DNA of 64,000 bases from Longispora sp040681875 (GTDB taxonomy: Bacteria; Actinomycetota; Actinomycetes; Mycobacteriales; Micromonosporaceae). Below are positions 62,832 through 64,000 of this stretch, one piece after another. Location: the NCBI RefSeq assembly GCF_040681875.1, contig NZ_JBFAZP010000006.1, positions 558,001 through 622,000 on the forward strand, in the 5' to 3' direction. Numbering within the stretch: position 1 is the first letter of the stretch; the number at the start of each line of letters is the position of its first letter. Position numbers and translations under genes: made by a program. The notes under the pieces were generated by a model. The model was not told where the DNA came from and searched no databases. It saw only the letters and a list, made by a program, of their open reading frames with translations.

Positions 62832-62943
62832 TGGGTGGGGCCCGCTGAGGGCGACGATCCGCGCGTTGTCGGCACGTCCGGTATGCGGACGCACCTCCGC
62901 CTTCGGCTCCCGGCCCTCAGCGGGCCAAGACGTCAGATCAAGA
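62829..62943 (+). repeat. Dispersed structured repeat, copy B
   Basis: It begins TAGTGGGTGGGG at the stop codon of the regulator gene, has the same 14-bp outer arms as copy A, an inner GTCCG / CGGAC hairpin, and ends AAGACGTCAGATCAAGA. Copy A is almost identical at both ends and different inside. Confidence 0.9.
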
Positions 62944-63141
62944 ACAGAAGCGATCCCAGGCCCTGAGGGCGAAGTTGTCGCTTTGCGCGTCCGGGTGGTC
63001 CCCGCGTCCCATAAGTTGGCGTATGGCCGTCGCCCGCGCGCACGGGTGACCGGACGCCCGTCGGCCGGTAATATTTGACGTAGTACATGTGACAGGCATA
63101 CTGTGTCGAACGCAGCGTTCGGTGTAGCGAACAGGAGAACG
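62944..63141 (+). promoter_or_regulatory. Intergenic region with promoter of the FAD oxidase gene
   Basis: TTGACG (63075-63080), an 18-nt spacer and TACTGT (63099-63104) form the best sigma-70-like promoter in the window, about 38 nt before the start codon. I see nothing recognisable in 62944-63074. Confidence 0.65.
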
Positions 63142-64000
63142 GTGAACAGCGACGTCGTCATCATCGGGGCCGGCATCATCGGCGCCGCGACGGCGTATGA
63201 GCTGGCCCGGCTCGGGCTGTCCGTCACCGTCGTCGACCGGGGCGCGCTCGCCGGGGGCACCACGTCCGGCGGCGAGGGCAACCTCCTCGTCTCCGACAAG
63301 CCGCCCGGCCCGGAGCTGGACCTGGCCCGCGACTCCCTGACCCGCTGGCACGCCCTCGACCTCGGCCCGGAGGTCGAACTCGAGGACAAGGGCGGCATCC
63401 TCGTCGCCCGCACCCCCGAGGCCGCCACCGCGCTCGGACACCTGACGAAGACCCACCGCGAGGTCGGGGTCGACGCCCGCGACATCACCGCCGACGAACT
63501 CGCCGACCGTGAACCGCACCTCACCCGCGACGTCGCCGGCGCCGCGCACTACCCGCAGGACTGCCAGGTCCAGCCCGTGCTCGCCACGGCCGCCCTGCTC
63601 ACCGCCGCCCGCCGCCTCGGCGCGGTCCTGCTGACCGGGGCCGCGGTCACCGGGATCGAGCCGGGGCGCGCGGTGCACACCACCCTCGGCACGCTCTCCA
63701 CCGCGCGGGTCGTCGTCGCCGCCGGCCCCTGGTCGGGCGCCGTCGCCGCGCTCGCGGGGGCCGACCTGCCCATCCAGCCCCGGCGCGGCATGGTCCTGGT
63801 CACCGCCCCGGTGCCCGCGCTCGTGCGCCACAAGGTCTACGACGCCAGCTACCTCGCCGCCGTCGCCAGCGACGACGCGGGGCTCCAGGCGTCGGCGGTC
63901 GTCGAGGGCACCCCGGCCGGCCCGATCCTGATCGGCTCCACCCGCGAACGGATCGGCTTCGACGCGACCATCCGGGTGGCGGCGCTGCGGGTGCTCGCCC
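63142..64000 (+). CDS. FAD-dependent amine/glycine oxidase (DAO family), truncated by the window edge
   Basis: The frame is open to the end of the window (286 codons). The start has the FAD-binding motif VVIIGAGIIGAATAYELARL, then GGTTSGGEGNLL, a GGILVARTPEA block and QPVLATAALLTAARRLGA, as in glycine/sarcosine or D-amino acid oxidases, which oxidise an amine and release ammonia or an imino acid. GTG 63142 has AGGAG 4 nt upstream. The XRE-cupin regulator gene just upstream is a possible controller. The catalytic C-terminal region is not in the window, so substrate cannot be judged. Confidence 0.88.
   Translation, partial: MNSDVVIIGAGIIGAATAYELARLGLSVTVVDRGALAGGTTSGGEGNLLVSDKPPGPELDLARDSLTRWHALDLGPEVELEDKGGILVARTPEAATALGHLTKTHREVGVDARDITADELADREPHLTRDVAGAAHYPQDCQVQPVLATAALLTAARRLGAVLLTGAAVTGIEPGRAVHTTLGTLSTARVVVAAGPWSGAVAALAGADLPIQPRRGMVLVTAPVPALVRHKVYDASYLAAVASDDAGLQASAVVEGTPAGPILIGSTRERIGFDATIRVAALRVLA

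Noticed and set aside
1..64000. Insertion sequences, prophage genes, tRNA or rRNA genes
   Set aside because: No transposase, integrase or phage structural protein and no tRNA- or rRNA-like sequence was recognised on either strand by eye; a tRNAscan search would settle the tRNA question.

Overview
The window is from a very GC-rich actinobacterium. Codons end mostly in G or C, many genes start with GTG, and the gene content is typically actinobacterial. The order cobUT-cobS ... gcvT-pepA ... E2 (sucB/dlaT) - TIGR01777 epimerase ... lipB ... lipA - DUF4191 - RDD protein - glnA1 ... glnE ... glnA2 ... panB matches, as I remember it, the Mycobacterium tuberculosis Rv2207-Rv2225 block, so the left 45 kb is a conserved chromosomal core with lineage-specific insertions. 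Family-level placement (perhaps Micromonosporales) is only a guess. I see no IS element, phage gene, CRISPR array, rRNA or tRNA.

Layout. 1-5.8 kb: aldo/keto reductase, a membrane metalloprotease coupled to a small protein, and cobalamin lower-ligand genes (cobU-cobT fusion, cobS) separated by a 9-bp tandem repeat. 5.8-12.7 kb: gcvT, pepA, lipoamide dehydrogenase and a two-lipoyl-domain E2. 12.8-17.2 kb: small proteins, an epimerase and a three-gene unit (CooC-like ATPase, SCO5389-like protein, luciferase-like oxidoreductase). 17.4-22 kb: lipB and lipA, which supply lipoate to gcvT-type and E2 proteins, flanking an archaeal-type AspRS gene preceded by what looks like a translational T-box. 22-25.8 kb: membrane proteins and glnA1 with a GlnR-type box. 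25.8-33.2 kb: accessory insert with an EspR-like/ImmA-like/7TM cassette, cutA and two polytopic membrane proteins. 33-42.8 kb: glnE, a GATase, thioredoxin/DUF4395, glnA2 with a kinase-like partner, and nadE. 42.9-48.9 kb: ECF sigma factor, panB, F420-dependent reductase, binding protein, acetyltransferase, RNB nuclease. 49-64 kb: histone H1-like protein and many small accessory genes, a LysR/EamA pair, a MacS/MacR-like two-component system in convergent orientation, asnB with a divergent XRE-cupin regulator, and the start of an FAD oxidase.

Regulatory themes. About fifteen genes begin 6-7 nt after a TANNNT hexamer, which predicts leaderless mRNAs and helps fix start codons. Nitrogen metabolism dominates: glnA1, glnE, glnA2, asnB, nadE, cutA. 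A structured intergenic repeat of about 75-127 bp occurs three times, each time beginning exactly at the stop codon of a gene.
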